Below, piece after piece: positions 29,576 to 37,940 of a DNA stretch of 64,000 nucleotides; the stretch's first letter is position 1; each line of letters opens with the position of its first letter. Origin of the DNA: Roseomonas nitratireducens (GTDB lineage: Bacteria > Pseudomonadota > Alphaproteobacteria > Acetobacterales > Acetobacteraceae); NCBI RefSeq assembly GCF_017813355.1, contig NZ_JAGIYZ010000023.1:1-64000 (forward strand), written 5' to 3'. The notes beneath the pieces are model-generated. The model did no database searches, had not been told where the DNA came from, and saw nothing but the letters and a program-made list of their open reading frames with translations. A program made the translations under genes and the position numbers.

Positions 29576-29971
29576 TCAGGGGCGCAGCGCGAGCCGCGCC
29601 AGCCGCACCGCCTTCAGCGCCTTGCCGGGATGGCCGTCGCCCATTTCCCGGGCCGCCGCGCGCAGATGCGCGGCGAGCCATTCGACATGCTTGGGCGGCG
29701 TATGGCCGCGCGCCGCATCGAGGCTGACGCGGGTGCCCGCGAGCCCGAGCGCGGTCGTCGCCGCATGCTGCCGGCCCTCGAGCAGGTCGTGCTCCACCTC
29801 GGCGAGCAGGTGGTCGAGCACGCCATGCGGGCCGGCGAGGTTGTCCGGCAGGGGCGTGCGCGGATCGGTCTGCGACGCGTCGCCATGGCCATGGCTCGGC
29901 GCATTGGCGGCCGGCAGGCTGATGTGGGAGAGGAGGTCCATCATGGACTGGGTCAGCGGCGTGTTGGGCAT
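29576..29971 (-). CDS. Conserved-looking 131-residue cytoplasmic protein, unknown
   Basis: A small soluble protein with no signal or membrane segment. The N-terminal 45 residues are polar and His/Pro-rich (SHGHGDASQTDPRTPLPDNL). The rest is helical: HGVLDHLLAEVEHDLLEGRQ, then HVEWLAAHLRAAAREMGDGH, ending KALKAVRLARLALRP. AGGA stands eight bases before the ATG. An FNR/FixK-like box lies about 94 bases upstream, which suggests oxygen-linked control. I do not recognise the family; the helical His-containing middle could bind metal, but nothing proves this. Confidence 0.6.
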   Translation of the reverse strand: MPNTPLTQSMMDLLSHISLPAANAPSHGHGDASQTDPRTPLPDNLAGPHGVLDHLLAEVEHDLLEGRQHAATTALGLAGTRVSLDAARGHTPPKHVEWLAAHLRAAAREMGDGHPGKALKAVRLARLALRP

Positions 29972-30058
29972 GGTCTCGGTCCTCGCTCCCGGTGGCGGAC
30001 GGCGCCGACGGCGCCTCCCTTCATGCGCGGAGATTGCCGCGCGCGGCGGGCCTCGACC

Positions 30059-30072
30059 TTGATCCGCGTCAA
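30059..30072 (-). promoter_or_regulatory. FNR/FixK-like box upstream of the 131-residue gene
   Basis: Read on the minus strand the site is TTGAC-GCGG-ATCAA, one mismatch from the FNR/FixK consensus TTGAT-N4-ATCAA. It overlaps the stop codon of the permease gene and lies about 94 bases before the start of the minus-strand gene at 29971. With the box at the usual -41.5, the transcript would start near 30024. Confidence 0.5.
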
Positions 30073-30899
30073 GAACCGCGTCGGCGCAGCCCGTCCGCGA
30101 CCAGGGTGCAGGCCGCGACCGTCGCCATGATGGCCAGCCCCGGCCAGACCGCGGCCCAGGGGGCCGAGAAGACCAGTTCCTGCGCGTTCGCCAGCATGTT
30201 CCCCCAGGAGGGCGCCGGCGGGCTGATGCCCAGACCGAGGAAGGACAGCGTGCTCTCCGCCAGGATCGCGCCGGCCACGGCGAGCGCGGTGGCGACGGCG
30301 ACCGGCGGCAGCAGCGCCGGCAAGACGTGGCGACGCAGGATTCGGCCCTCGCTGGCGCCGAGCGCGCGCGCCGCGCGCACATGGTCGCGCGAGAAGGTTG
30401 CGAGGGCCGCCGCCCGCGCCAGCCGTGCCACGCCGACCCAGCCGAACAGCGCGAGGATGACGACGATGCGCAGCACGTCGCCCGCCGCCTCCCCGCGCCC
30501 AGGCAGGCCGATGCGCGCGGGATCGGCGGCAGCGAGCAGCACCAGCAGCGGCAGGGCGGGCAGGGCCAGCATGAAGTCGGCGAAGCGCATCACCAGCGCA
30601 TCCGCCGTACCACCGCGCCAGGCGGCGACCAGCCCCGCCGCCGTGCCGATGAACGCTGCCGCCAGCGCCGCGGCGAGCCCGACCGCGAGCGAAACCCGCG
30701 CGCCGTACAGCAGCCGCGTGAGGATATCCCGCCCGAGATCGTCCGTGCCGAGAGGGTGGCGCGCCGAAGGCGGCTCGAACCGCGCGAGCAGGTCGGGCGC
30801 GAAGGGATCATGCCCGAGCGCATCGGCGACCAGCGGCGCCGCCGCGGCGGCGACCGCCAGCAGGCCGAGCAGCAGCAGGCCGAGGCGAAGGCGCATCAC
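30069..30899 (-). CDS. Peptide/nickel-type ABC transporter permease (DppC-like)
   Basis: Inner-membrane permease of a DppC/OppC-type importer, 276 residues. A short N-terminal helix precedes the OppC entry motif HPLGTDDLGRDILTRLLYGARVSL. Five or so further helices follow, and the ATPase-contact EAA loop reads VRAARALGASEGRILRRHVLP. Its start overlaps the stop of the DppB-like gene by four bases (ATGA), so it is the last gene of the unit. No DppD or DppF ATPase is found in the window, so the energising subunit must be elsewhere or shared. Confidence 0.9.
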   Translation of the reverse strand: MMRLRLGLLLLGLLAVAAAAAPLVADALGHDPFAPDLLARFEPPSARHPLGTDDLGRDILTRLLYGARVSLAVGLAAALAAAFIGTAAGLVAAWRGGTADALVMRFADFMLALPALPLLVLLAAADPARIGLPGRGEAAGDVLRIVVILALFGWVGVARLARAAALATFSRDHVRAARALGASEGRILRRHVLPALLPPVAVATALAVAGAILAESTLSFLGLGISPPAPSWGNMLANAQELVFSAPWAAVWPGLAIMATVAACTLVADGLRRRGS

Positions 30900-31828
30900 C
30901 GCTCGCGCAGCCGCGGGTCGAGCAGGCGCTGGGCGAGGTCGGCCCCCAGCGTCGCCAGCATGGTCACCAGCGCCACCAGGAGCAGCGCCACCAGGGCAAG
31001 GTTGGTGTCGTTGCCCATCACCGCGTCGTAGAGGAGTTTCCCCATCCCCGGCCGCGCGAAGACCGTCTCCGTCACCAGCGCGCCGCCGGCCAGCGCGCCG
31101 GCGTCGAGGGCGGCGATCTGCAGCACGGGCAGGGCGGCGTTGGGGAAGGCGTGGCGGACCAGCACGACGTGTTCCGAGGCGCCGCGCGCGCGGGCCGTGC
31201 GGATCCAGGGCTCGGTCAGCGTGGCTTCCAGCGATGCCGCCGAATGCCGCGCATAGGCGGCCAGATGCGCGATGGCGAGCGTCGCGACCGGCAGGATCAG
31301 GTAGGTGAGGCCCGCGCCGGCCTCGGCCGCGCCGCCCGCCGGCAGCCAGCCCAGCGTCACCGCGAACAGGATGATGAGCAGGATGCCGAGCCAGAATGTC
31401 GGCATGGCCTGGCCCATGACGGCGATGGCATCGACGCCCGGCGCCGCGCGCGGGCGCGACGCGGCGAGCGCGCCGAGTGCGACGCCGAGCAGGAGCGCGA
31501 TCAGCAGCGCGCTGCCGGCCAGCGCGAGGGTGGAGAGCAGCGCGGGCCCGAGCAGTGCGGCGACCGGCTGGGCAAAGAGCCGCGAATAGCCGAACTCGCC
31601 ACGCACCAGCCCGCCGGCCCAGGCGAGGTAGCGTTCATGGAAGGGGCGATCCAGCCCGTGCAGCGCGCGCAGGCGCTGCGCGTCCTCGCTGGTCAGGCGC
31701 GGATCGCCGGCGATGGCGACCTCGATCGGGTCGCCGGGCATCAGCGCGATGAGGGCGAAGGCGCAGAAGGACAGGATCGCAAGGGTCGCGGCGATCTGCG
31801 CGAGGCGGCTGGCGAGCAGGCGGGTCAT
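30896..31828 (-). CDS. Peptide/nickel-type ABC transporter permease (DppB-like)
   Basis: Partner permease of 310 residues. The N-terminus has the DppB pattern: a first helix (LAILSFCAFALIALMPGDPI) and then LRALHGLDRPFHERYLAWAGGLVRGEFGYS. The EAA loop is IRTARARGASEHVVLVRHAFPNA. The C-terminal helices carry ALAGGALVTETVFARPGMGKLLYDA, typical of the family. The ATG at 31828 overlaps the stop of the VOC gene (ATGA). An upstream ATG at 31843 would overlap the VOC gene more and is less likely. Confidence 0.92.
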   Translation of the reverse strand: MTRLLASRLAQIAATLAILSFCAFALIALMPGDPIEVAIAGDPRLTSEDAQRLRALHGLDRPFHERYLAWAGGLVRGEFGYSRLFAQPVAALLGPALLSTLALAGSALLIALLLGVALGALAASRPRAAPGVDAIAVMGQAMPTFWLGILLIILFAVTLGWLPAGGAAEAGAGLTYLILPVATLAIAHLAAYARHSAASLEATLTEPWIRTARARGASEHVVLVRHAFPNAALPVLQIAALDAGALAGGALVTETVFARPGMGKLLYDAVMGNDTNLALVALLLVALVTMLATLGADLAQRLLDPRLRER

Positions 31829-32214
31829 GCCGGTCGGTGGCACACCGCCTCGACCCTGTTGCCGTCCGGGTCGAGCAGGAAGGCCGCATGGTAGTGGGCG
31901 TGGTAGTGCGGCCGCGGCCCCGGCGCGCCGTCATCCGCGCCGCCATGCGCGAGGCCCGCGGCGTGGAAGGCCGCGACCGCCGCGCGGTCCGGCGCGCGGA
32001 AGCACCAGTGGCGCCGGTCGGCCTGGATCGCGGCACCCGTCGCGCGGATCGTCAGATAGGTGTGGCTGTCGTCGTCGGCGCTGTTGCGCGTGCCGTAGCC
32101 GATCGCGTCCGCCTCCCGCCACACGCAGGGCACGCGCAGCGCCGCCATCACCGCATCGTAGAACCGCGCCGCGCGCGGCAGGTCGCTGACGGTGATGGAG
32201 ACATGGTCGAGCAT
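31825..32214 (-). CDS. VOC family protein inside the ABC transporter operon
   Basis: A 129-residue glyoxalase/dioxygenase-fold protein. Metal-ligand candidates are His in MLDHVSITVSDLPRAARFYD, His near HWCFRAPDRAAVAAFHAAGL and Glu in LLDPDGNRVEAVCH, the VOC spacing. It starts by a one-base TGATG overlap with the solute-binding protein gene and ends by ATGA overlap with the DppB-like gene, so it is translated as part of the transporter unit. A role in processing the imported compound is possible but unproven. Confidence 0.85.
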   Translation of the reverse strand: MLDHVSITVSDLPRAARFYDAVMAALRVPCVWREADAIGYGTRNSADDDSHTYLTIRATGAAIQADRRHWCFRAPDRAAVAAFHAAGLAHGGADDGAPGPRPHYHAHYHAAFLLDPDGNRVEAVCHRPA

Positions 32215-33860
32215 CAGCGCGCCCGCCATTCCTCCGCCCACAGGGGCGAGGCGTTGAGGTGCCCGGTCGGCCGCACGCCGTCGAGCCATGTCGGCCAGAC
32301 ATGCGCATCCGCGCGGAACCACAGCGGGATGGCGGGCAGTTCCTCGGCATAGATCGCCTGCAGGCGGCGCCACATCTCCCGCCGCTGCGCGGCGTCGAGC
32401 TGTTCGGGGATGGTGTGGGTCAGCACGTCCATCTCCGCATTGCGGAAGCCGCCGTAATTCTGGCCGGACCAGTTGCGTTCCTCGCGCGGGATCTCGTCCG
32501 AATGCAGCGACGACCGCGGCACGGATTCCGGCGCGCTGATCCAGGCGAACAGGGCGAGGCCCTGGAAGCGGCGGCGGGACAGGGTCTCCGCGAAGAAGAC
32601 GCGCGGCGGCTCGTTGCGGATGCGCGCCTCGATCCCCGCCTGGCGCCACATGCCCTGCAGCACCTGCTGCACCTGTTCGCGCGCACGGTTGCCGGCGGTG
32701 GTCATGAATTCCAGCGACAGGCGTTCCCCGGCGGCGTTGCGGCGGATGCCGTCGGGGCCGGGCGTCCAGCCCGCCTCGTCCAGCAGCGCGCGGGCGCGTG
32801 CGAGGTCGAAGGGCCATTGCCGCACTTGCGGGTCGTGCATCGGGTCGAGCGGGTTCACCGAGCTATGCGCCACGGGCTGCCGCCCGCCGAACAGCCTTTC
32901 GGTGATCTGCGCGCGGTCGGTCGCCATCAGCAGCGCCTGGCGCACGCGGCGGTCGCCCAGCGCGACGTGGTCGTGGCGCAGGTCCATGTGCTCGTAGATC
33001 AGGCCGGGCTGGTACAGGAAGCGGAAGCGGTTGCCGGTGCGCCGTTCCAGCGCGATGGCCTGCTCGATCGGCAGGCCAAGTTCCCCCGCGATCATGTCCA
33101 CCTGCCCGGCGAGCAGCTGCGCTTCGAGCGCGGGCGTGTTCTCGACCGTGCGGATCGTGATGCGGCGGAAATGCGGGGCCGCGCCCGCCCAGGCCGCGTT
33201 GCGTTCCAGCGTGATGGACGCGCCCGGTTGCACCGCCGTGATGCGATAGGGCCCGTTCCACAGCGCGGGGTTGGTGGTTTCCGTGTCGTAGGCGGTGCGC
33301 GTGCGATAGGCGCGCGGGTCGGCCTGCCAGCGCGCGCGCTCGACATGCGCGGGCAGCGGCTGGAAGTCGCCCATGGAGGCGTATTCGAAGGTCACGCGGT
33401 CGAAGCGCAGCGTGACGGTGCGCGGGTCCACCACGATGAGTTCGTAGGCGCTGCGGTAGAATTCGGCGGGGCCGAAGCCGGTCGCGGCTTCCCGCCCCGC
33501 CTCCCAGGCGAAGCGGAGATCCTCGGCGGTGACCGGCGTGCCGTCCCCCCAGCGCGTGCCTTCGCGCAGCCGGAAGGTCACGCGGATGCCGGCCTTGCCG
33601 TCGGGCGTCGTCTCGCGCTCGGCGAGGCCGTTCTCGAGCGTGGGCAGCGTCTCGCAGGCGAGGCAGGTCAGGCGCCAATCCGCGCCATAGGCCGTCAGCG
33701 GCCGCCGCGCGAAGCCCAGCACGTAGGACTTCGCGGCCATGTTCTCGATGTTGGGGTGGAAGGTCGAAGGGTATTGCGTGATGCCGATGGTGAGCGTGTC
33801 GCGCGGCTGCGCGGCGGCGGGGGCCGCCAGCAGCGCGAGCAGCGCGACCGCCCGCCGCAT
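32214..33860 (-). CDS. Peptide-type ABC transporter solute-binding protein
   Basis: Periplasmic SBP_bac_5 (DppA/OppA-like) protein of 548 residues. A short signal peptide (LLALLAAPAAAQ) precedes LTIGITQYPSTFHPNIENMA. The family core includes FRLREGTRWGDGTPVTAEDL, ITLERNAAWAG, RRVRQALLMATDRAQITERL and FDLARARALLDEAGWTPG. The ligand is not readable. The start at 33860 overlaps the pyrE stop by one base (TGATG), an unusual link of a pyrimidine gene with an importer. A coupled chain continues through the VOC gene and the two permeases. Confidence 0.93.
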   Translation of the reverse strand: MRRAVALLALLAAPAAAQPRDTLTIGITQYPSTFHPNIENMAAKSYVLGFARRPLTAYGADWRLTCLACETLPTLENGLAERETTPDGKAGIRVTFRLREGTRWGDGTPVTAEDLRFAWEAGREAATGFGPAEFYRSAYELIVVDPRTVTLRFDRVTFEYASMGDFQPLPAHVERARWQADPRAYRTRTAYDTETTNPALWNGPYRITAVQPGASITLERNAAWAGAAPHFRRITIRTVENTPALEAQLLAGQVDMIAGELGLPIEQAIALERRTGNRFRFLYQPGLIYEHMDLRHDHVALGDRRVRQALLMATDRAQITERLFGGRQPVAHSSVNPLDPMHDPQVRQWPFDLARARALLDEAGWTPGPDGIRRNAAGERLSLEFMTTAGNRAREQVQQVLQGMWRQAGIEARIRNEPPRVFFAETLSRRRFQGLALFAWISAPESVPRSSLHSDEIPREERNWSGQNYGGFRNAEMDVLTHTIPEQLDAAQRREMWRRLQAIYAEELPAIPLWFRADAHVWPTWLDGVRPTGHLNASPLWAEEWRAR

Positions 33861-34582
33861 CACTCGGCGCTGTCCTTCAGCTTCGCTTCCTCGACGCTCC
33901 CCACCCCGCCATGCGACTTCGACCAGGAGACGGGGTCTTCCAGGAACTTCCGCACTTCCTTCAGCGCGGCCTCGCTGAAATAGGGCTTCTCGCGGCAGAC
34001 CTCGAGCACGTCCCACCAGGTGCAGAGGTGGTGCAGGTTCAGCCCCATCGCCTTCATCTTCTCGAAGGACCCGGGGAAGACGCCGTAGAAGAACACCACG
34101 AAGGTGTGCTCGCAGACCGCGCCCGCTTCGCGCAGCGCATTGGCGAAGCGGATCTTGGATCCGCCGTCGGTCGTCAGGTCCTCGACCAGCAGGGTGCGCT
34201 GGCCGACCGGCACCTCGCCCTCGATCTGCGCATTGCGGCCGAAGCCCTTCGGCTTCTTCCGCACATAGGCCATGGGCGCCATCATCCGGTCGGCGATCCA
34301 GGCGCCGAAGGGGATGCCGGCGGTCTCGCCGCCCACCACCACGTCGATGGATTCGTAGCCGACATGCCGGCCGATCTTCTCGACGCCGAGCTCCATGATC
34401 CGGTTGCGCGCCCGGGGGAAGGAGATGATCTTGCGGCAGTCGATGTAGACGGGGCTCTTCCAGCCGCTGGTGAAGGTGTAGGGCTCCTCAGGGCGGAAGT
34501 TCACCGCCTTGATCTCGAGCAGGATGCGCGCGGTGGTCAGGGCGGCGTCGCGGTCCCAGTCGGAGGCGTGCAGCGCGGTCAT
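33860..34582 (-). CDS. pyrE: Orotate phosphoribosyltransferase
   Basis: Makes OMP from orotate and PRPP in pyrimidine synthesis. The 240-residue product has [20 protein letters not shown], the substrate-loop [39 protein letters not shown] and the PRPP motif [20 protein letters not shown]. It is somewhat longer than the E. coli enzyme, with a charged C-terminal tail ([20 protein letters not shown]). The start at 34582 gives the standard N-terminal helix. It heads the minus-strand unit that continues into the ABC transporter. Confidence 0.94.
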   Translation of the reverse strand: MTALHASDWDRDAALTTARILLEIKAVNFRPEEPYTFTSGWKSPVYIDCRKIISFPRARNRIMELGVEKIGRHVGYESIDVVVGGETAGIPFGAWIADRMMAPMAYVRKKPKGFGRNAQIEGEVPVGQRTLLVEDLTTDGGSKIRFANALREAGAVCEHTFVVFFYGVFPGSFEKMKAMGLNLHHLCTWWDVLEVCREKPYFSEAALKEVRKFLEDPVSWSKSHGGVGSVEEAKLKDSAE

Positions 34583-34621
34583 GTCGGGTCGTCCTGGTGA
34601 TGGTGCCTGTCGCCCCTGTCC

Positions 34622-34712
34622 TAGAGCAGATCGCTTGCGGCTGGAATCAGCCGTAAGCGTGAAGATGCTCGCGAAACGAGGATCGGGCGGTTTTCAGCCT
34701 TCTGGAAACCGC
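34622..34712 (+). repeat. Palindromic intergenic repeat, double hairpin
   Basis: TAGAGC (34622) is followed by a 12-base-pair stem, CGCTTGCGGCTG (34632-34643) facing CAGCCGTAAGCG (34648-34659), with a GAAT loop. A second stem, GCGGTTTTCAG facing CTGGAAACCGC (34687-34712), lies 28 bases on. TAGAGC and GGAATC are separated by exactly the same distance as in the element at 42651-42698, so both belong to one palindrome family. It fills the gap between pyrE and the ELM1 gene. Confidence 0.6.
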
Positions 34713-34735
34713 TCGCGGCGGGGCGGGCCGCGTCC

Positions 34736-35668
34736 ATGACGGAGGATGTCTGGGTGCTGGCCGACCCGCGCGCGGGCACGGCGGCGCAGGCGCTGGGAAT
34801 CGCCGAGCGGCTCGGCCGGCCCTTCCGGACGGTGCCGCTCGTCTGGGGGCCGCTCTCCCGGCTGCCGTTGCGCTGGGGCACGCTGGCGGGGCTTGCGCCG
34901 GCGGCCCGCGCGGCCATCGCCGCCCCCTGGCCGCGCCTGGCCATCTCCGCCGGGCGGCGCAGCGCGCCGGTCGCGCTGTGGCTGCGGGGGCGGGGCGTGC
35001 GCATCGTCCATTGCATGCGGCCGGGCTTCGCCGAGGCGCGCTTCGACCTGCTGGTGGTCGGCCGGCACGATTCGCCGCCCGAGGCGCCGAACGTCCTGCC
35101 CATCCTCGGCGCCGCGCACCGGATGTCGCCCGACCGGCTGGCCGCCGCGCGGGCGGAGTGGGGCATGTTCGGCGAATTCCCGAGCCCGCGCGTCGCGCTG
35201 CTGCTCGGCGGTCCGCCGCGCGCGGAGGGAATGGCGCCGGAGGTCGCGGCCCGCATCGCGGCCCAGGTCGCGGGTTTCGCGGGCAGCGTGCTCGCCACGG
35301 GGTCCCGCCGCACCGGCCGGCCGGCGGAGGCCGCCGTGGCCGAGGCGATCGCGCCCCTGCCGCACAGGCTGCACCGCTGGGGCGATGGCGGGCCGAATCC
35401 CTATACCGGCCTGCTCGCCTGGGCCGATGCGGTGGTGGTCACGGGCGACTCGGTCTCGATGATTTCCGAGGCGCTGGCGACCGCGGCGCCGGTGTTCATC
35501 GCCGATCCGGGCGGTCTCGGCCCGCGCCATCGCCGCCTGCACGAGAGCATCTTCGCCGCGCGCCAGGCGCGGCCGCTGGAGGAGGCGCCGACGCCCTTCG
35601 CGCGCGCGCCGCTCGACGAGACCGGCCGCGTCGCCTTCGAGGTGGCGGAACGGTTCCTCGGCTTCTGA
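34736..35668 (+). CDS. ELM1/GtrOC1-family protein (glycosyltransferase-like)
   Basis: A 310-residue protein of the family first named for plant mitochondrial fission ELM1; bacterial members are thought to be GT-B-fold glycosyltransferases. Seen: VWVLADPRAGTAAQALGIAE at the N-terminus, PRLAISAGRRSAPVALWLRG, VALLLGGPPRAEGM and the nucleotide-sugar-site-like YTGLLAWADAVVVTGDSVSM with SEALATAAPVFI. No membrane segment is present. Its partner pathway is not shown by neighbours, though an O-antigen-ligase-like gene is 12 kb away. It diverges from pyrE across a palindromic repeat. Confidence 0.82.
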   Translation: MTEDVWVLADPRAGTAAQALGIAERLGRPFRTVPLVWGPLSRLPLRWGTLAGLAPAARAAIAAPWPRLAISAGRRSAPVALWLRGRGVRIVHCMRPGFAEARFDLLVVGRHDSPPEAPNVLPILGAAHRMSPDRLAAARAEWGMFGEFPSPRVALLLGGPPRAEGMAPEVAARIAAQVAGFAGSVLATGSRRTGRPAEAAVAEAIAPLPHRLHRWGDGGPNPYTGLLAWADAVVVTGDSVSMISEALATAAPVFIADPGGLGPRHRRLHESIFAARQARPLEEAPTPFARAPLDETGRVAFEVAERFLGF

Positions 35669-35682
35669 AGGGAGAGACGACC

Positions 35683-36156
35683 ATGCGCCACGCGCCCGCC
35701 ATCCTGGGCCTGCTGCTCCTCGCCGGACCTGCCGCCGCGCAGCCCGCCCCGCGCCCCGCACCCCCCGCGCCGCCGCCGCCGCTGATCGCCTGCCCGCCCC
35801 ATGTCGAGGTCGAATCCGGCGACCGGATCCGCGCGCCGATGGGCTGGGAGCTGCGGCCCGAGCGCCAGCGCCACTGGCTGCGCGGCGCCGACCTGTTCGA
35901 AGGGGACCCGGCGGACCGCGTGCAGCTCCGCCCCGACGCCGATCCGCGCAATCGGCGCGAATGGTGGGACCTTGGCGGCAACGCGCAGCCCTACCGGCTC
36001 GTCTGCCGGTATGAGGGGCTGGAGGCCGGCATCATGGCCGCCGTCCCCGCCGCGGCGCGGCGCTGCGAGGTGACGGGCTTCCGCGAGGACAGCCGCGGCA
36101 TGCGCCACGGCCGCGCCGTGCATGGGCCCGAGCAGGTGCGCGTCGCCTGCCGCTGA
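35683..36156 (+). CDS. Small secreted protein, possibly STY0301-like
   Basis: A predicted periplasmic protein of 157 residues. The signal peptide (ILGLLLLAGPAAAQ) is followed by a 15-residue Pro/Ala spacer. The mature domain has CPPHVEVESGDRIRAPMGWE, a pattern recalling STY0301-family proteins, then WWDLGGNAQPYRLVCRYEG with a second Cys and two late cysteines (RRCEVTGF, VACR): four cysteines that could make two disulfides. AAGGGAGAG precedes the ATG, 14 bases after the ELM1 stop, so the two are cotranscribed. Function unknown. Confidence 0.7.
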   Translation: MRHAPAILGLLLLAGPAAAQPAPRPAPPAPPPPLIACPPHVEVESGDRIRAPMGWELRPERQRHWLRGADLFEGDPADRVQLRPDADPRNRREWWDLGGNAQPYRLVCRYEGLEAGIMAAVPAAARRCEVTGFREDSRGMRHGRAVHGPEQVRVACR

Positions 36157-37848
36157 TCAGCCGGCGGGGTCGGGCAGCAGCGCGTCTGGGATGGGCGCAT
36201 CCTCGGCCGCCAGCGGGTCCCGCGGCAGGACGCGGTGCGCGAGCACCATCGCGCCGAGCAAGCGTCGTTCGGGCACCGCGCGCGCTTCCCAGGCGAGCAT
36301 CGTCGCCGAGGCGACGTTGTAGAGGCCCGTCGCCGCCTGCCGCGCGAGGGCGGGCCCGCCTTCCCCGCCGGCGTGGCGGGCGAGGGCGAAGGCGCGCTCC
36401 GTCGCCGCGTCCAGGCCTTCCAGCGGCTGCGCCGTGTCCGCGCGAAGCCCGGCGAGATGCGCCTCCAGCGCCTCGAGCGAGCCTTCCCGCGCCGCGGCGC
36501 GCAGCACGTCCAGCGCGACGATGTTCGACGTCCCCTCCCAGATCGAGCCGAGATGCGCGTCGCGCACCAGCCGCGCATCGGGGAAGTCCTCGATGTAGCC
36601 GCAGCCGCCGCGCACCTCCATCGCGTCGCCCGTGACCACGCGCGCATCGCGGCAGGCGCGGAACTTCAGCAGCGGGGTCAGGATGCGCAGCAGGGGGTAG
36701 GCGCCCGGTTCCCCGGCATCGGAGCGTCGCAGCGCCTCGGCGGTCTGGAACACCATGGACCGCGCCTGTTCCGCGCGGACCAGCATTTTCGCCAGTTGCC
36801 GGCGCATCAGCGGCAGGGTGACGATCGGCGCGCCGAAGGCGATGCGGCGATGGGCGATGTACAGCGCCTCGGTCACCGCCTTGCGCATCATTCCCGCCGC
36901 GCGCACGCCGTTCGACAGGCGGGAATTGTTCACCATGTCGGCCATCTGGCGCATGCCCGCGCCGGGCTCGCCGACCATCCAGGCCATGGCGCCTTCAAGC
37001 CGGATCTCGCCGCTCGCCATGGAACGCGTGCCGAGCTTCTCCTTCAGCCGCAGGATGCGATAGCGGTTCGGGCTGCCGTCGGGCAGCGCGCGCGGCAGCA
37101 GGAACAGCGAGACGCCGCGGATGCCCTGCGCCGCGCCTTCCGGCCGCGCCAGCACCATCGCGAGTTCCGCATCCGGGTTCGAGCAGAACCATTTGTCGCC
37201 GGTCAGCGCCCAGGTCCCGTCCGCCTTCGGCGCGGCGGTCACCGCCGTGTTCGCGATGTCCGACCCCGCGCCCTGTTCCGTCATGAACATCGCGCCCTGG
37301 TGCAGCGCGTCGAGGTCCTGGCTCGTCAGCGCCGGCAGGTAGCGCGCGACGAGGTCCGGCGCGCCGAATTTCCGCAGCGTGCGCGCCAGGCTGTCGGTCA
37401 TGGAGACCGGGCAGCACAGGCCGAATTCCGCCTGCACGAACAGGTAGGTGATGGCGTATTTCGCCGCCGCGGGCATGGGTGCCGGCCAGTCGAGCACGCC
37501 CGCGCGATGCGACAGCGCGGCGAGCCCGTATTCGCCGAAGGCCAGGCGCTCCATCTCGCGATAGGCGGGGTGGTAGGCGATGGACTGCGCATCCTCCCCG
37601 CGCCGGGTCCGGTGCCGCAGCTCGGGCGGGTTGGCGTCGGCGGCCGCGGCGAGCTCGGCGAGCCGCCCGCCGGCCAGCGCGCCGAGGCGGTCCAGATGCG
37701 GCGCCAGATGTTCGAGCAGGTCGCGCGGCAGGTACAGCGGCAGCAGCGCCGCGAGGGAGGGGTCCGCGCGGAACAGGTTGAGGCCATGGCTGTCCGGCAC
37801 GGCCTCGGCGCCGACCGGGGCGGGTCGGTTCGGGCGGATGATGGTCAT
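36157..37848 (-). CDS. AidB-like acyl-CoA dehydrogenase
   Basis: Flavoprotein of the acyl-CoA dehydrogenase superfamily, 563 residues, longer than standard ACADs as AidB-type proteins are. Seen: AKYAITYLFVQAEFGLCCPV, the FAD/substrate loop MFMTEQGAGSDIANTAVT, WALTGDKWFCSNPDAELAMV, EKLGTRSMASGEIRLEGA and the C-terminal GCGYIEDFPDARLVRD with SIWEGTSNIVALDVL. AidB relatives serve alkylation responses or act as acyl-CoA dehydrogenases; which applies here is open. GGAGGACGCGCCC before the ATG at 37848 is a strong ribosome site, so the longer frame from 37911 is not used. It converges with the 157-residue gene, the stops adjoining. Confidence 0.87.
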   Translation of the reverse strand: MTIIRPNRPAPVGAEAVPDSHGLNLFRADPSLAALLPLYLPRDLLEHLAPHLDRLGALAGGRLAELAAAADANPPELRHRTRRGEDAQSIAYHPAYREMERLAFGEYGLAALSHRAGVLDWPAPMPAAAKYAITYLFVQAEFGLCCPVSMTDSLARTLRKFGAPDLVARYLPALTSQDLDALHQGAMFMTEQGAGSDIANTAVTAAPKADGTWALTGDKWFCSNPDAELAMVLARPEGAAQGIRGVSLFLLPRALPDGSPNRYRILRLKEKLGTRSMASGEIRLEGAMAWMVGEPGAGMRQMADMVNNSRLSNGVRAAGMMRKAVTEALYIAHRRIAFGAPIVTLPLMRRQLAKMLVRAEQARSMVFQTAEALRRSDAGEPGAYPLLRILTPLLKFRACRDARVVTGDAMEVRGGCGYIEDFPDARLVRDAHLGSIWEGTSNIVALDVLRAAAREGSLEALEAHLAGLRADTAQPLEGLDAATERAFALARHAGGEGGPALARQAATGLYNVASATMLAWEARAVPERRLLGAMVLAHRVLPRDPLAAEDAPIPDALLPDPAG

Positions 37849-37940
37849 GGGCGCGTCCTCCTCGCGCGAGGCTAGCGCGGGGGATGCCGTTGCGCAGGGT
37901 CGCGGAGCCATTATTCTGATGTCGTTCCGAAAGGGCGACG

